From Oceanospirillaceae bacterium (GTDB lineage Bacteria; Pseudomonadota; Gammaproteobacteria; Pseudomonadales; Balneatricaceae), in assembly GCA_023954795.1 (NCBI GenBank), contig JAGSHA010000141.1, positions 1-7,831 of the forward strand: DNA of 7,831 nt, in the 5' to 3' direction. The notes under the pieces are model-generated. The model had not been told where the DNA came from. It was given only the letters and a program-made list of their open reading frames with translations, and did no database searches. Of the stretch, positions 1 to 6,296 are shown one piece after another (the first letter of the stretch is position 1; every line of letters starts with the position of its first letter). A program made the position numbers and the translations under genes.

Positions 1-2
1 AT

Positions 3-36
3 AAAAAAGGCTCTGTGACGGATACCGACACAGAGC
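3..36 (-). terminator. Intrinsic terminator after the TRAP receptor gene
   Basis: Read on the minus strand, an 8-bp perfect stem (GCTCTGTG / CACAGAGC, at 29-36 and 10-17) with an 11-nt loop is followed by C and then a run of T (3-8 on the plus strand is A-rich). It begins 12 bases beyond the stop codon of the TRAP receptor gene, so it should end that transcript or attenuate it before any permease genes lying further left. Confidence 0.85.
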
Positions 37-48
37 AATGCAGGGCCG

Positions 49-1059
49 TTAGTTCAGATCAGCAGTGATCTGCTGCAATACTTCTTTACCCAGACGGTCT
101 TCCAGCTTCGGCCAGGTTACGTTACGGATCTCCTGAGCGATGGCGCCACGTTCCGCGTCAGAAATTGGTAGGATTTCAACACCAAACTCTTCCAGTTTTT
201 TAAGGTTGGCCGCATCGTTTTGACGGCTCCAGTCCACAAACTTCGCGGCAGCCTTGGCAAACACCTCAGACACGACTTTACGCTGCTCGTCGTTGAGCTT
301 TTTCTCCCAGGTTTTTTTGCTTGCGTAGTACGCGTAGTTTTCAACGAAGGCGTTGTACGGTACGTAGTTTTTGATCGCTTCTTTAAACGTGGTATAGGTC
401 GCTTCGGGTGTTGCGCCGATCATGCCGTCAACCACACCCTGCTGGATAGCCGGGAACGCATCACCCCAGTCGATAGTGGTGGTGTTATAACCCATATCCT
501 GAGTCGCCAGCTTGGCAGACTGAGCGCTCCAAACGCGGATATTCTGGCCTTTAGCGCCGGTATCTTTGTAGTTTTTCGGTGTAGAAGATGACATCACGCC
601 GATAAAACCTTCCGCTGTAACACCCAGCAGTTTCAGGCCGATCTTATCCATACGCTGGTCAAAGATGCTGTAGAAATTGGAACCCGGGCTGAACACCTTC
701 TCCATCTCGTCATAGTTGGATACCAGGTACGGCAGAGAGTTGATCTCCAGAACCGGGTCCTTATGGCTGTAGACGAAGGAGTGAACGATATCGATGCTGC
801 CACGCACGGCTTCACCGAGCAGCTGCTCACCTGAACCCAGCTGACCGGCAGGGTACAGTTTGATTTTCAGATCAACGCCTGCGCCTTCCAGCTCTTTTTT
901 GATGTCACGCAGCACTTCGGATGCGTACTGATCGGGAGCATGCTGACTGGCGATACGCAGCACTGTTGCCGCTTCCGCAGTGGTGGTTACGAGTGCACCC
1001 ACCATCAGGCTGGATGCGAGAACAGATTTAAGGCAGAAACGGGTTTTCGTAGTTTTCAT
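49..1059 (-). CDS. dctP: TRAP transporter solute-binding protein (DctP family)
   Basis: This 336-residue protein should be the periplasmic receptor of a tripartite ATP-independent (TRAP) transporter, which captures an organic acid or related solute for a DctQM-type permease. Residues 1-30 form a Sec signal peptide (basic N-terminus, hydrophobic core, cleavage after TAEA). The mature part has the DctP fold signatures: the PAGQLGSGEQLLGEAVRG segment (70-87), the substrate-anchoring Arg in NIRVW (R175), and the hinge-region motif DWGDAFPAIQQGVVDG (197-212). Length is normal for the family. The start has a GGAG ribosome site (1066-1069, minus). The gene is divergent from a GlxA/AraC regulator and is followed at once by an intrinsic terminator. 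No dctQ or dctM lies within the window; they could lie to the left. The ligand cannot be read from the sequence, so the symbol is only a family name. The family call is very secure. Confidence 0.93.
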   Translation of the reverse strand: MKTTKTRFCLKSVLASSLMVGALVTTTAEAATVLRIASQHAPDQYASEVLRDIKKELEGAGVDLKIKLYPAGQLGSGEQLLGEAVRGSIDIVHSFVYSHKDPVLEINSLPYLVSNYDEMEKVFSPGSNFYSIFDQRMDKIGLKLLGVTAEGFIGVMSSSTPKNYKDTGAKGQNIRVWSAQSAKLATQDMGYNTTTIDWGDAFPAIQQGVVDGMIGATPEATYTTFKEAIKNYVPYNAFVENYAYYASKKTWEKKLNDEQRKVVSEVFAKAAAKFVDWSRQNDAANLKKLEEFGVEILPISDAERGAIAQEIRNVTWPKLEDRLGKEVLQQITADLN

Positions 1060-1154
1060 TATTTTCTCCGGATCTTTTCGTACTGAAGGTTTTTATATTT
1101 ATGTACAAAGCAGATGTCTGCACTCGAATACCGTGCAACCCATCGACACTTATT

Positions 1155-1183
1155 TTTATACACCCATAAAAACCCTATTTACA
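1155..1183 (-). promoter_or_regulatory. Possible sigma70 promoter of the TRAP receptor gene
   Basis: On the minus strand a TATAAA -10 element (1155-1160) lies 17 bp downstream of TGTAAA (1178-1183), a weak -35 with three of six consensus bases. Transcription would begin near 1148, giving a leader of about 90 nt. The weak -35 coincides with one of the TTACA motifs, as expected for an activator-dependent promoter. This is a prediction from pattern only. Confidence 0.35.
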
Positions 1184-1233
1184 GCCAGCCAAAAAACCCA
1201 AAATAGAAGGTGAAATAATTTCACAACCCGGTT

Positions 1234-1251
1234 TGTAAACGGTTTATTACA
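1234..1251. repeat. TGTAA-N8-TTACA dyad
   Basis: Perfect 5-bp inverted arms (1234-1238 and 1247-1251) surround a second, odd-centred palindrome TAAAC-G-GTTTA (1236-1246). It lies upstream of both divergent genes and is a candidate operator. Confidence 0.45.
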
Positions 1252-1360
1252 TGCTTCTAAAGAAACCCAACCCTCCAACCGTTTTTTATTTTTTGAAACT
1301 TACAAAACCTGTTCTATGTAAACATTATAAAACCAAATAGCTTCGATATATTAATGGCCA

Positions 1361-1387
1361 TTTACATCTTAAAACATGTTTTTACAT
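1361..1387 (+). repeat. TTTACAT direct repeat, 20-bp period
   Basis: TTTACAT occurs at 1361-1367 and again at 1381-1387, two helical turns apart and about 100 bp upstream of the regulator start. The layout fits the tandem half-sites bound by AraC-family dimers. Assignment to the adjacent regulator is inferred. Confidence 0.45.
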
Positions 1388-1486
1388 ATACAGGGTCGCG
1401 CCTGGTTAGCTAATTACTCAACGCCTGAACAATCTGCTATAACAGATAAAAATAATAATTATCCAAATTGCACAAAGGTGGGAGCC

Positions 1487-2536
1487 ATGACCTGTATAAA
1501 AGACAAACGCCATTTCAGTTCATTGATGCGCGATACCAACAGTCCGTTTCTGGCAAACGAAGACACTCCGCTCCACACCACTACGGTGGGGTTTGTCTTA
1601 CAGGAACACTTTTCAATGATGGCGTTTACGGCAGCCGTCGATGCACTGATTACCGCCAACCTTGTGCGTACCACCCCCCTCTTCAGTTACCAGACACTGG
1701 CGGTTGATAGTTCACCGGTCACCAGCGATTTGGGCATCGGTATTGCTGCACAAGATACAATTCGAGATTTCACCAACGGACGACACAAGCTGCCCGATAT
1801 TTTGGTGGTGTGTGGCGGGTATCGCTGCTCAACCGAGCAACAACCGCATCTGAGTCAGTTTCTGAAAGACGCCCAGCGTCACAATGTAACGATTGGCAGC
1901 TTGTGGAACGGTGCGATTGCGCTGGCCCATGCAGGGTTATTGGACGATCAGGAATGTGCGCTGCACCCTGACAATCACGCCTTTATGCAGGAGCATTTCC
2001 CACGGGTCAGGGTGTCAGATCAGGTCATTGTCAGCGATCAGACACGCCTGACCAGTGCAGGTCCGTCAAGTGCATTGGAGATGATGCTCAGCATGATCGA
2101 GCAGACTCAGGGTAAAGAGGTAGTACGTGCAATTCGCGAGATACTTAGCTGCGATCAGACCTCCGAAAACAGCAATACCAGCTTAAGCCGCATTGGCGAT
2201 GATCCCTGTCTGCCGCAGAATTTGCGCGACATTATGGAGCTGATGGCCGCAAATATCGAAGAACCCATGAGTATGGAAGAACTGAGCGCGATTATCGGCA
2301 TCTCGCGTCGTCAGCTGGAAAGACTGTTCCAGAACCACTTAGACACCTCGCCCAGCCGATACTATCTGGAACTACGCCTGACCCATGCCCGCCGTTTGCT
2401 TATGCAGAGCAATGAACCTGTGACCAATATTGCACTGGCCTGCGGTTTCGTCACCTCTAGCCACTTCAGCAACTGCTTCAAGGACTACTTTGGTCTGTCA
2501 CCCAGCCACGCGCGGGACAAGTTTAAGCACGCATAA
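1487..2536 (+). CDS. GlxA-family transcriptional regulator (DJ-1/PfpI-like plus AraC HTH)
   Basis: This 349-residue regulator has two domains. An amidotransferase-like (DJ-1/PfpI) ligand-sensing domain spans about residues 31-210, with the LPDILVVCGG strand and the GSLWNGAIALAHAGLLDD elbow. An AraC-type double helix-turn-helix spans about 249-346 (MSMEELSAIIGISRRQLERLF, then the second HTH ending in YFGLSPSHARDKF). At the elbow position where true enzymes have a catalytic Cys there is Trp, as expected of a sensor rather than an enzyme. The open frame extends upstream to 1376, but only ATG 1487 has a strong ribosome site (AAGGTGGGAG, 1475-1484), and the resulting length suits the family. Relatives such as GbdR, CdhR and ArgR control use of betaine, carnitine or arginine. 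This one probably controls the divergent TRAP receptor gene, but its ligand is unknown. Confidence 0.9.
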   Translation: MTCIKDKRHFSSLMRDTNSPFLANEDTPLHTTTVGFVLQEHFSMMAFTAAVDALITANLVRTTPLFSYQTLAVDSSPVTSDLGIGIAAQDTIRDFTNGRHKLPDILVVCGGYRCSTEQQPHLSQFLKDAQRHNVTIGSLWNGAIALAHAGLLDDQECALHPDNHAFMQEHFPRVRVSDQVIVSDQTRLTSAGPSSALEMMLSMIEQTQGKEVVRAIREILSCDQTSENSNTSLSRIGDDPCLPQNLRDIMELMAANIEEPMSMEELSAIIGISRRQLERLFQNHLDTSPSRYYLELRLTHARRLLMQSNEPVTNIALACGFVTSSHFSNCFKDYFGLSPSHARDKFKHA

Positions 2537-2574
2537 CCGGAAACCGGCGGTGATCTAACCAGTCAGCCTGCGAT

Positions 2575-2596
2575 AAGGCACCCTTCAAGGTGCCTT
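2575..2596. terminator. Bidirectional hairpin between convergent genes
   Basis: A perfect 8-bp stem (AAGGCACC, 2575-2582; GGTGCCTT, 2589-2596) with a 6-nt loop lies in the 87-bp gap between the stops of the AraC-type regulator and tatA. Position suggests a shared terminator. Only the stem's own A/T ends supply a T-run on either strand, so it may be weak or Rho-assisted. Confidence 0.5.
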
Positions 2597-2623
2597 CCGG
2601 TCAGAGCGAATCAACAACGGACT

Positions 2624-2809
2624 TTAAGAGGTTTTCTGCGCCTCGTTCTCAACCTTCGCAGCATCATCTTCGTTCAGAGCTTTCTTAAATCCTTTGAAAG
2701 CCCCACCCAAATCACCGCCAGCACGTTTCAGCTTTTTGGTACCGAAAAGCACAACCACAATGACCAGAACAATGGCGATCTGCCAGAGACTAATTCCACC
2801 AAGACCCAT
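2624..2809 (-). CDS. tatA: Sec-independent protein translocase subunit TatA (short, TatE-like)
   Basis: This 61-residue protein is the pore-forming subunit of the twin-arginine translocase, which exports folded proteins across the inner membrane. It has the full TatA layout: a short N-terminal transmembrane helix (about residues 8-21) starting after SLWQ, the invariant Phe22-Gly23 hinge in LFGTKKL, an amphipathic helix (KKLKRAGGDLGGAFKGFKKAL), and a short charged tail. It is shorter than E. coli TatA (89 residues) and close to TatE. A ribosome site AGGAG (2817-2821, minus) supports the start. No tatB or tatC is in the window; the upstream same-strand neighbour is a universal stress gene 82 bp away, and downstream it converges with the AraC-type regulator. 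It may therefore be the sole TatA, separated from tatBC, or a paralogue. The family call is firm. Confidence 0.93.
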   Translation of the reverse strand: MGLGGISLWQIAIVLVIVVVLFGTKKLKRAGGDLGGAFKGFKKALNEDDAAKVENEAQKTS

Positions 2810-2878
2810 AGATTCACTCCTACCGATTAAAAAGTACTACGCCCGTTTCAGTTCGGGACTGACATCAAACTGCCAAGC

Positions 2879-2903
2879 CCGCTGAAAAACATTAATTCAG
2901 CGG
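2879..2903 (-). repeat. Dyad spanning the universal stress gene stop codon
   Basis: CCGCTGAA (2879-2886) and TTCAGCGG (2896-2903) form a perfect 8-bp inverted repeat around a 9-nt loop that contains the TAA stop of the stress gene. No T-run follows on the minus strand. It may be a weak terminator or an mRNA 3' stabiliser between the stress gene and tatA. Confidence 0.4.
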
Positions 2904-3374
2904 TACCACCATCACAGGAATATCCGATGCCTGCAATACCTTCTGTGCCGTTGAGCCCACCAACAGTTTGCTCAGTGAAGAGTGCGTGCGGGTCCCCATC
3001 ACAATCAGATCCGCATCTATCTCACCCGCCACCTGCATAATTACGTCATGCGGTGAACCGGCCTCGATCCGGTTGTGCGGTGCGCCGTGGGGTAAGGTGA
3101 TGCCTTGTAACTCTTCACGGATCGCCACATCAATTCGCTCAATCATTTTTTGCTTCAGCGCTTCAACACCCTTATCGCGCAACGACGCCAGCACATCCTC
3201 AGAGAGGTAGCTTTCGATCATGGTCTCGGTCGATCGGTTCATGGGCTCCATCACATGCAGGTAGGTAATCTCTGCACCATGATTAACCGCTTCACTCACC
3301 GCCTTAAGAAAAGCCGGACGAGATGCCTTCCCCATATCGGATGCGTACAAAATGTGTTTGACCTCGGGCAGCAT
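2892..3374 (-). CDS. Universal stress protein (UspA family)
   Basis: This 160-residue cytoplasmic protein has the single Usp alpha/beta fold. It opens with strand 1 VKHILYASDMG containing the conserved Asp13, has EITYLHVMEP at strand 2, and ends with ADLIVMGTRTHSSLSKLLVG followed by STAQKVL and IPVMVVPL. Usp proteins support survival under starvation and stress, often by binding ATP. The ATP-loop motif G-x2-G-x9-G-(S/T) is present as G127, T130, G140, S141, so the second Gly is replaced by Thr and nucleotide binding may be altered. An AAGGTG ribosome site (3380-3385, minus) lies just upstream of the start. The gene is divergent from the chemotaxis receptor gene and upstream of tatA on the same strand, with no strong terminator between them. 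Confidence 0.92.
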   Translation of the reverse strand: MLPEVKHILYASDMGKASRPAFLKAVSEAVNHGAEITYLHVMEPMNRSTETMIESYLSEDVLASLRDKGVEALKQKMIERIDVAIREELQGITLPHGAPHNRIEAGSPHDVIMQVAGEIDADLIVMGTRTHSSLSKLLVGSTAQKVLQASDIPVMVVPLN

Positions 3375-3416
3375 ACATTCACCTTACGTTGACGTTTCTC
3401 TGAACAGAACCGGACT

Positions 3417-3441
3417 GCGGCCTCCTCTCTTCCAAGGCCGC
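3417..3441 (-). repeat. GC-rich hairpin in the leader of the stress gene
   Basis: GCGGCC (3417-3422) and GGCCGC (3436-3441) form a 6-bp all-GC stem with a 13-nt loop. On the minus strand the loop and closing side are purine-rich and contain an AGAGGAGG stretch resembling a ribosome site. It lies about 40-65 nt upstream of the stress gene ATG, inside its likely leader RNA. There is no T-run, so it is not an intrinsic terminator. Confidence 0.4.
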
Positions 3442-3484
3442 GTTACATACTCCGAGCAGGGGTTCTCCAACTACTCTGTACCAC

Positions 3485-3513
3485 AATAGATCACACACAA
3501 ATAACATTTACAA
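3485..3513 (-). promoter_or_regulatory. Possible promoter of the universal stress gene
   Basis: On the minus strand TTGTAA (3508-3513) and TCTATT (3485-3490) are separated by 17 bp; each matches four of six sigma70 consensus bases. The 17-bp spacer holds most of one arm of the local inverted repeat. Pattern match only. Confidence 0.3.
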
Positions 3514-3569
3514 CTATATTTGATTCACAAAGTATCGTTTAATGCATTTTTAGATTCTTTTTGTGTGAT
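3490..3569. repeat. 12-bp inverted repeat between the stress and chemotaxis genes
   Basis: ATCACACACAAA (3490-3501) and the complement of 3558-3569 (ATCACACAAAAA) match at 11 of 12 positions. The arms sit symmetrically in the divergent control region, 56 bp apart. Each contains a TCACA/TGTGA core as in a CRP half-site, but no complete TGTGA-N6-TCACA site is visible. It could be a two-site operator acting on both genes by looping. Confidence 0.4.
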
Positions 3570-3610
3570 TCCCAAATTTGAGTGGTTCTAAGAGAGGAAC
3601 GGCAAGAAAC

Positions 3611-5608
3611 ATGAAAATAACAATAAATCAGCGCATCAGCGCAGGCTTCGGCTTGCTCGTCATTCTCATGCTGCTCATGAGTTTAAGCTCCTACCAGGGC
3701 ATCAAGCAGCTAAACGATCAGATGACCCGATCTGGCGAACAGGTCACCCCGATGCTGGTGACCAGCGGTGCGATGGGGGTCGCCCTGCTCTCTGCGAATA
3801 AGACGCTGATGCAATTTCTCGCATCCGACGACCCCAAACAGTTGAGCAAACACGATCAAATATTTAAGGCACAGCAAGCCCGGTACGATACACGCCGATT
3901 AGAATTGAAAACGCTTTCCAGCGCCTACCCTGAGATCAGGCACGATCTTGCCCAATCGAACAAAGAGGGAGATGCGTTTCTAAAAGGTTCACTGGAGATT
4001 CGAAACCTTCACCTTCAGTTCGTTAAAACCGCCCCCGGCTTTTTGGTCAAGCTTGAGGGCGTGAAACAACTCCTCAGCGTATATGCCTCGGAGCTGGATG
4101 ACGTCGCCAACTACGGCGACGATCACCGCGAGATTTCGGCCGCCACCACGCTCTCCGCAAGGCTCGCAACGGTGACAGAAACGCTGGGGTTGTTGAGAGA
4201 TACGAAAGACGAATCAGACCTCAATTCACAGATACATATGGTCACCGGCGATATGGACGGCATGGCCGAGCGCATCACAGGGCTGACCAAAACCCACCCC
4301 AAAACGGCCGCGGGTTTTGAAAACCGTTTTAATGAAATCAGAGCGTTTCTGGACGGAGATAACGGCCTGCTGAGTCTTGCGTCCCTTCAACTGCAGCGCA
4401 CCCAGGATATTGATAAGCTGCTCGCCAAACTCACCCGCTCCATCAACGCTGCAACCGGTAAAATCAATCAATTGATGGCGGACGTTGAACAACTCAGTCG
4501 AGCTGAGCAAACACGGGCTGCAACGTCCGCCAACACTGCTCAATCAACCAATATCGCTATCGGCCTGGTATCGATCATCATCGCGACATTGATCGGCGTA
4601 TCTGTCTATAAAAGCATTCGTAAACCGCTGCAAGAGATCATGAAGATGCTGAGTCTGATGGCTGACGGTGATATGAGTCATCGAATCAAGGTCTCCCGAC
4701 AGGATGAGTTTGGCGAGCTGTCCAACTGGATCAACCAATTAGCAGCGCGGCTGACCACCACAATCAGCGAGATCTGCAGTGGTTCAGGGCAAGTGGCACA
4801 ATCGATTGGTGGCACCGCAGAACTGAGTCAGAAAACCCGCAATAATATGGAACGCCAAAGTGATCAGACCGCGATCGTTGTGAGCTCGATGGACGAGATG
4901 CTGGACTGCGTTCGCCAAGTCGCACAAAGTGCAGAACTGGCCCAGAACGCCATCATCAAAATGGATCAGAACGCCCATCGTAATCATCAATCTATGGACG
5001 ACAATATCCGCATGGTTCAGCAACTCGCCGCTGATATTGGCAATGCCACCCAGGTAGTCAATCAGCTCCATGGCTGCTCAGATTCCATTGGGCATATTCT
5101 TGAAGTGATTTGCGGGATCGCAGAACAAACCAACCTATTGGCGCTGAATGCTGCCATCGAAGCGGCCCGTGCGGGCGACCATGGACGGGGATTTGCAGTG
5201 GTGGCCGATGAGGTGCGCTCACTCGCCGCCAGTACTCAGAATGCCACTTCAGATATTCAGGAGATCATCGAACGGCTGCAACAAGGTGCATCAGAAGCGG
5301 TCACCATCATGAACCACAGTTCTGATGAGGTGCAAAAAAGCATGGATAGTATCGAGCGCTCGGGCCATGATCTCACCGACATGGTCGAACATCTGGCCTC
5401 TATCCGCGCCATGAGTGAACAGATCGCGACCGCCGCCGAAGAGCAAAGTTACACATGCACCGAAATTTCGACCAGTGTGCAGGAGATCGCCAGAATGTCA
5501 GAAGAATGTTCAGGGGATGCGGATCAGATCGCTAACGAAAGCGAGGGGATGATCTCACTCGCCGAGCAGCAACAGCAGTTAGTTGGGCAGTTTAAACTGG
5601 GGGCCTGA
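3611..5608 (+). CDS. Methyl-accepting chemotaxis protein, large periplasmic helical sensor
   Basis: This 665-residue inner-membrane chemoreceptor signals to CheA/CheW. Its layout is a short cytoplasmic N-terminus, TM1 (about 11-29), a periplasmic sensor of about 285 residues that appears wholly helical, TM2 (about 315-333), a HAMP domain (about 334-386, with DEFGELSNWINQL), and a long coiled-coil signalling domain. The universal hairpin tip is intact: EQTNLLALNAAIEAARAG followed by GRGFAVVADEVRSLA (about 506-539). The sensor is much longer than a four-helix Tar-type domain and nearer the size of helical bimodular (HBM) sensors, which often bind organic acids; that assignment is tentative. There is no C-terminal CheR-docking pentapeptide (it ends QFKLGA). 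ATG 3611 is chosen over an in-frame TTG at 3578 because AGAGGAA lies upstream (3591-3598) and the protein then begins MKITINQRI, typical of MCPs. Confidence 0.94.
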   Translation: MKITINQRISAGFGLLVILMLLMSLSSYQGIKQLNDQMTRSGEQVTPMLVTSGAMGVALLSANKTLMQFLASDDPKQLSKHDQIFKAQQARYDTRRLELKTLSSAYPEIRHDLAQSNKEGDAFLKGSLEIRNLHLQFVKTAPGFLVKLEGVKQLLSVYASELDDVANYGDDHREISAATTLSARLATVTETLGLLRDTKDESDLNSQIHMVTGDMDGMAERITGLTKTHPKTAAGFENRFNEIRAFLDGDNGLLSLASLQLQRTQDIDKLLAKLTRSINAATGKINQLMADVEQLSRAEQTRAATSANTAQSTNIAIGLVSIIIATLIGVSVYKSIRKPLQEIMKMLSLMADGDMSHRIKVSRQDEFGELSNWINQLAARLTTTISEICSGSGQVAQSIGGTAELSQKTRNNMERQSDQTAIVVSSMDEMLDCVRQVAQSAELAQNAIIKMDQNAHRNHQSMDDNIRMVQQLAADIGNATQVVNQLHGCSDSIGHILEVICGIAEQTNLLALNAAIEAARAGDHGRGFAVVADEVRSLAASTQNATSDIQEIIERLQQGASEAVTIMNHSSDEVQKSMDSIERSGHDLTDMVEHLASIRAMSEQIATAAEEQSYTCTEISTSVQEIARMSEECSGDADQIANESEGMISLAEQQQQLVGQFKLGA

Positions 5609-5618
5609 TGGCGGTCCC

Positions 5619-5640
5619 TTTCTACAAATTTTCTACAAAT
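5619..5640. repeat. Tandem 11-bp duplication at the 3' end of the TetR gene
   Basis: TTTCTACAAAT occurs twice head to tail (5619-5629 and 5630-5640) between the chemotaxis receptor stop and the end of the tetR-type gene. The second copy contains the regulator's TAG stop, and the first copy carries an identical TAG just beyond it. It looks like a recent slippage duplication. Confidence 0.7.
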
Positions 5641-6208
5641 CAGCTGCGACCAATCTTTTGGCGGTGTCTTTTGCTTTAAGCGCAGCCTTGCGATCACCCT
5701 GCACGTAGGCCAGTGTGATCGCCCCCTCTTTCAGCAAACAGAGGTCATCGGTCAGTCTTGAGCCAAGTGAAGCATCAATGCCAAGCGCCTCAAACTGCCC
5801 ACGCAACAGCATCGCAACATTGCGCTTATGCTGCGTACATTGCTGGTGAATCGGATGATCAGGTGAGCTGTATTCTCCACTGACATTGATAAAGAAACAG
5901 CCATGAAATGGCGACAGCGCATCGACCCGATCATTAAACCAGTCATCCAGTGCATCAAATAAGGCGTCGATTTTATCCGTACACGACGTCGCCGCATCGA
6001 GGCTCCCTTCAAGCCAGTGGCAAAAGCGCTGGTCACGATACTCCAGCACGGCCAATACCAGCTCATCTTTGCCTGAGAAGTGATGATAGAGCGTTTTCTT
6101 AGCCACACCGGATTCAGACAGAATTTCGTTGATACCTACCGCATGAATACCTTTTTGATAGAAAAGCTCAAACGCAGTGGTGATCAGATGAAGTCGTTTC
6201 GCAGACAT
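5633..6208 (-). CDS. TetR/AcrR-family transcriptional repressor
   Basis: This 191-residue repressor has the N-terminal TetR DNA-binding domain: helix 1 HLITTAFELFYQKGIHAVG, then the HTH GINEILSESGVAKKTLYHHF (25-44) and the KDELVLAVLE helix. The C-terminal part is the ligand/dimerisation domain. It contains five Cys, including C104 in FHGCFFINVSGEY; NemR of E. coli has its redox Cys106 at the same GC motif, although Gly-Cys there is common in TetR proteins. The frame is open to an ATG at 6286, but those 26 extra codons would be encoded by operator DNA, so the internal MSAKRLHL start at 6208 is preferred (weak GGAA ribosome site). It is divergent from the HPP gene, and two matching palindromes lie between them, suggesting control of both genes. 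The inducer is unknown. Confidence 0.9.
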   Translation of the reverse strand: MSAKRLHLITTAFELFYQKGIHAVGINEILSESGVAKKTLYHHFSGKDELVLAVLEYRDQRFCHWLEGSLDAATSCTDKIDALFDALDDWFNDRVDALSPFHGCFFINVSGEYSSPDHPIHQQCTQHKRNVAMLLRGQFEALGIDASLGSRLTDDLCLLKEGAITLAYVQGDRKAALKAKDTAKRLVAADL

Positions 6209-6240
6209 AAGATTCAAGGTTTCCGATAAGAAAAATGATA

Positions 6241-6270
6241 TTGACACAGGTAGACCAACCTGTCTACCAT
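6241..6270 (+). promoter_or_regulatory. Probable sigma70 promoter of the HPP gene
   Basis: A perfect TTGACA (6241-6246) is followed after 18 bp by TACCAT (6265-6270, four of six -10 consensus bases). Transcription would start near 6277. The first palindromic operator fills the spacer and the second overlaps the predicted start, the classic layout for repression by a TetR protein. Confidence 0.5.
6249..6268. promoter_or_regulatory. TetR operator 1
   Basis: GGTAGAC-N6-GTCTACC has perfect 7-bp inverted arms (6249-6255 and 6262-6268). Its core, TAGACC-N4-TGTCTA, is one base from the NemR box TAGACC-N4-GGTCTA. It lies in the spacer of the predicted HPP promoter, about 40-60 bp upstream of the tetR-type start codon. 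Confidence 0.75.
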
Positions 6271-6278
6271 GCTCAAAA

Positions 6279-6296
6279 GTAGACAAATCGGTCTAC
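6279..6296. promoter_or_regulatory. TetR operator 2
   Basis: GTAGAC-N6-GTCTAC has perfect 6-bp inverted arms (6279-6284 and 6291-6296) and the same spacing as operator 1, with centres 29 bp apart. It overlaps the predicted HPP transcription start. Two copies of one palindrome in a 130-bp divergent gap strongly indicate binding sites for the adjacent repressor. Confidence 0.7.

Larger units (their letters stand above)
1060..1486. promoter_or_regulatory. AT-rich divergent control region with repeated TTACA/TGTAA motifs
   Basis: This is the 427-bp gap between the start codons of the TRAP receptor gene and the AraC-type regulator. It holds no convincing gene. It is markedly A/T-rich and carries TTACA or TGTAA seven times: 1179, 1234, 1247, 1300, 1317, 1362 and 1382. 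Two copies (1234-1238 and 1247-1251) form a TGTAA-N8-TTACA dyad. Two others form a TTTACAT direct repeat spaced exactly 20 bp (1361-1367 and 1381-1387). Direct repeats on one DNA face are the usual operator layout of AraC-family proteins, so these are candidate sites for the adjacent regulator (inference). No good sigma70 promoter could be placed for the regulator gene itself. Confidence 0.55.

Noticed and set aside
1376..1486. Upstream in-frame extension of the GlxA-type regulator
   Set aside because: The extra 37 residues are low-quality and A/T-rich, contain one of the TTTACAT repeats, and have no ribosome site; ATG 1487 has a strong one.
3562..3577. CRP site upstream of the chemoreceptor
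   Set aside because: Only the TGTGA half is present; the second half (TCACA after 6 bases) is missing.
3578..3610. TTG start for the chemoreceptor
   Set aside because: No ribosome site before it; ATG 3611 has AGAGGAA upstream and gives a normal MCP N-terminus.
6209..6286. 26-residue N-terminal extension of the TetR protein
   Set aside because: It would be encoded by the operator palindromes and precedes the normal TetR N-terminus; the ATG at 6208 gives the usual length.
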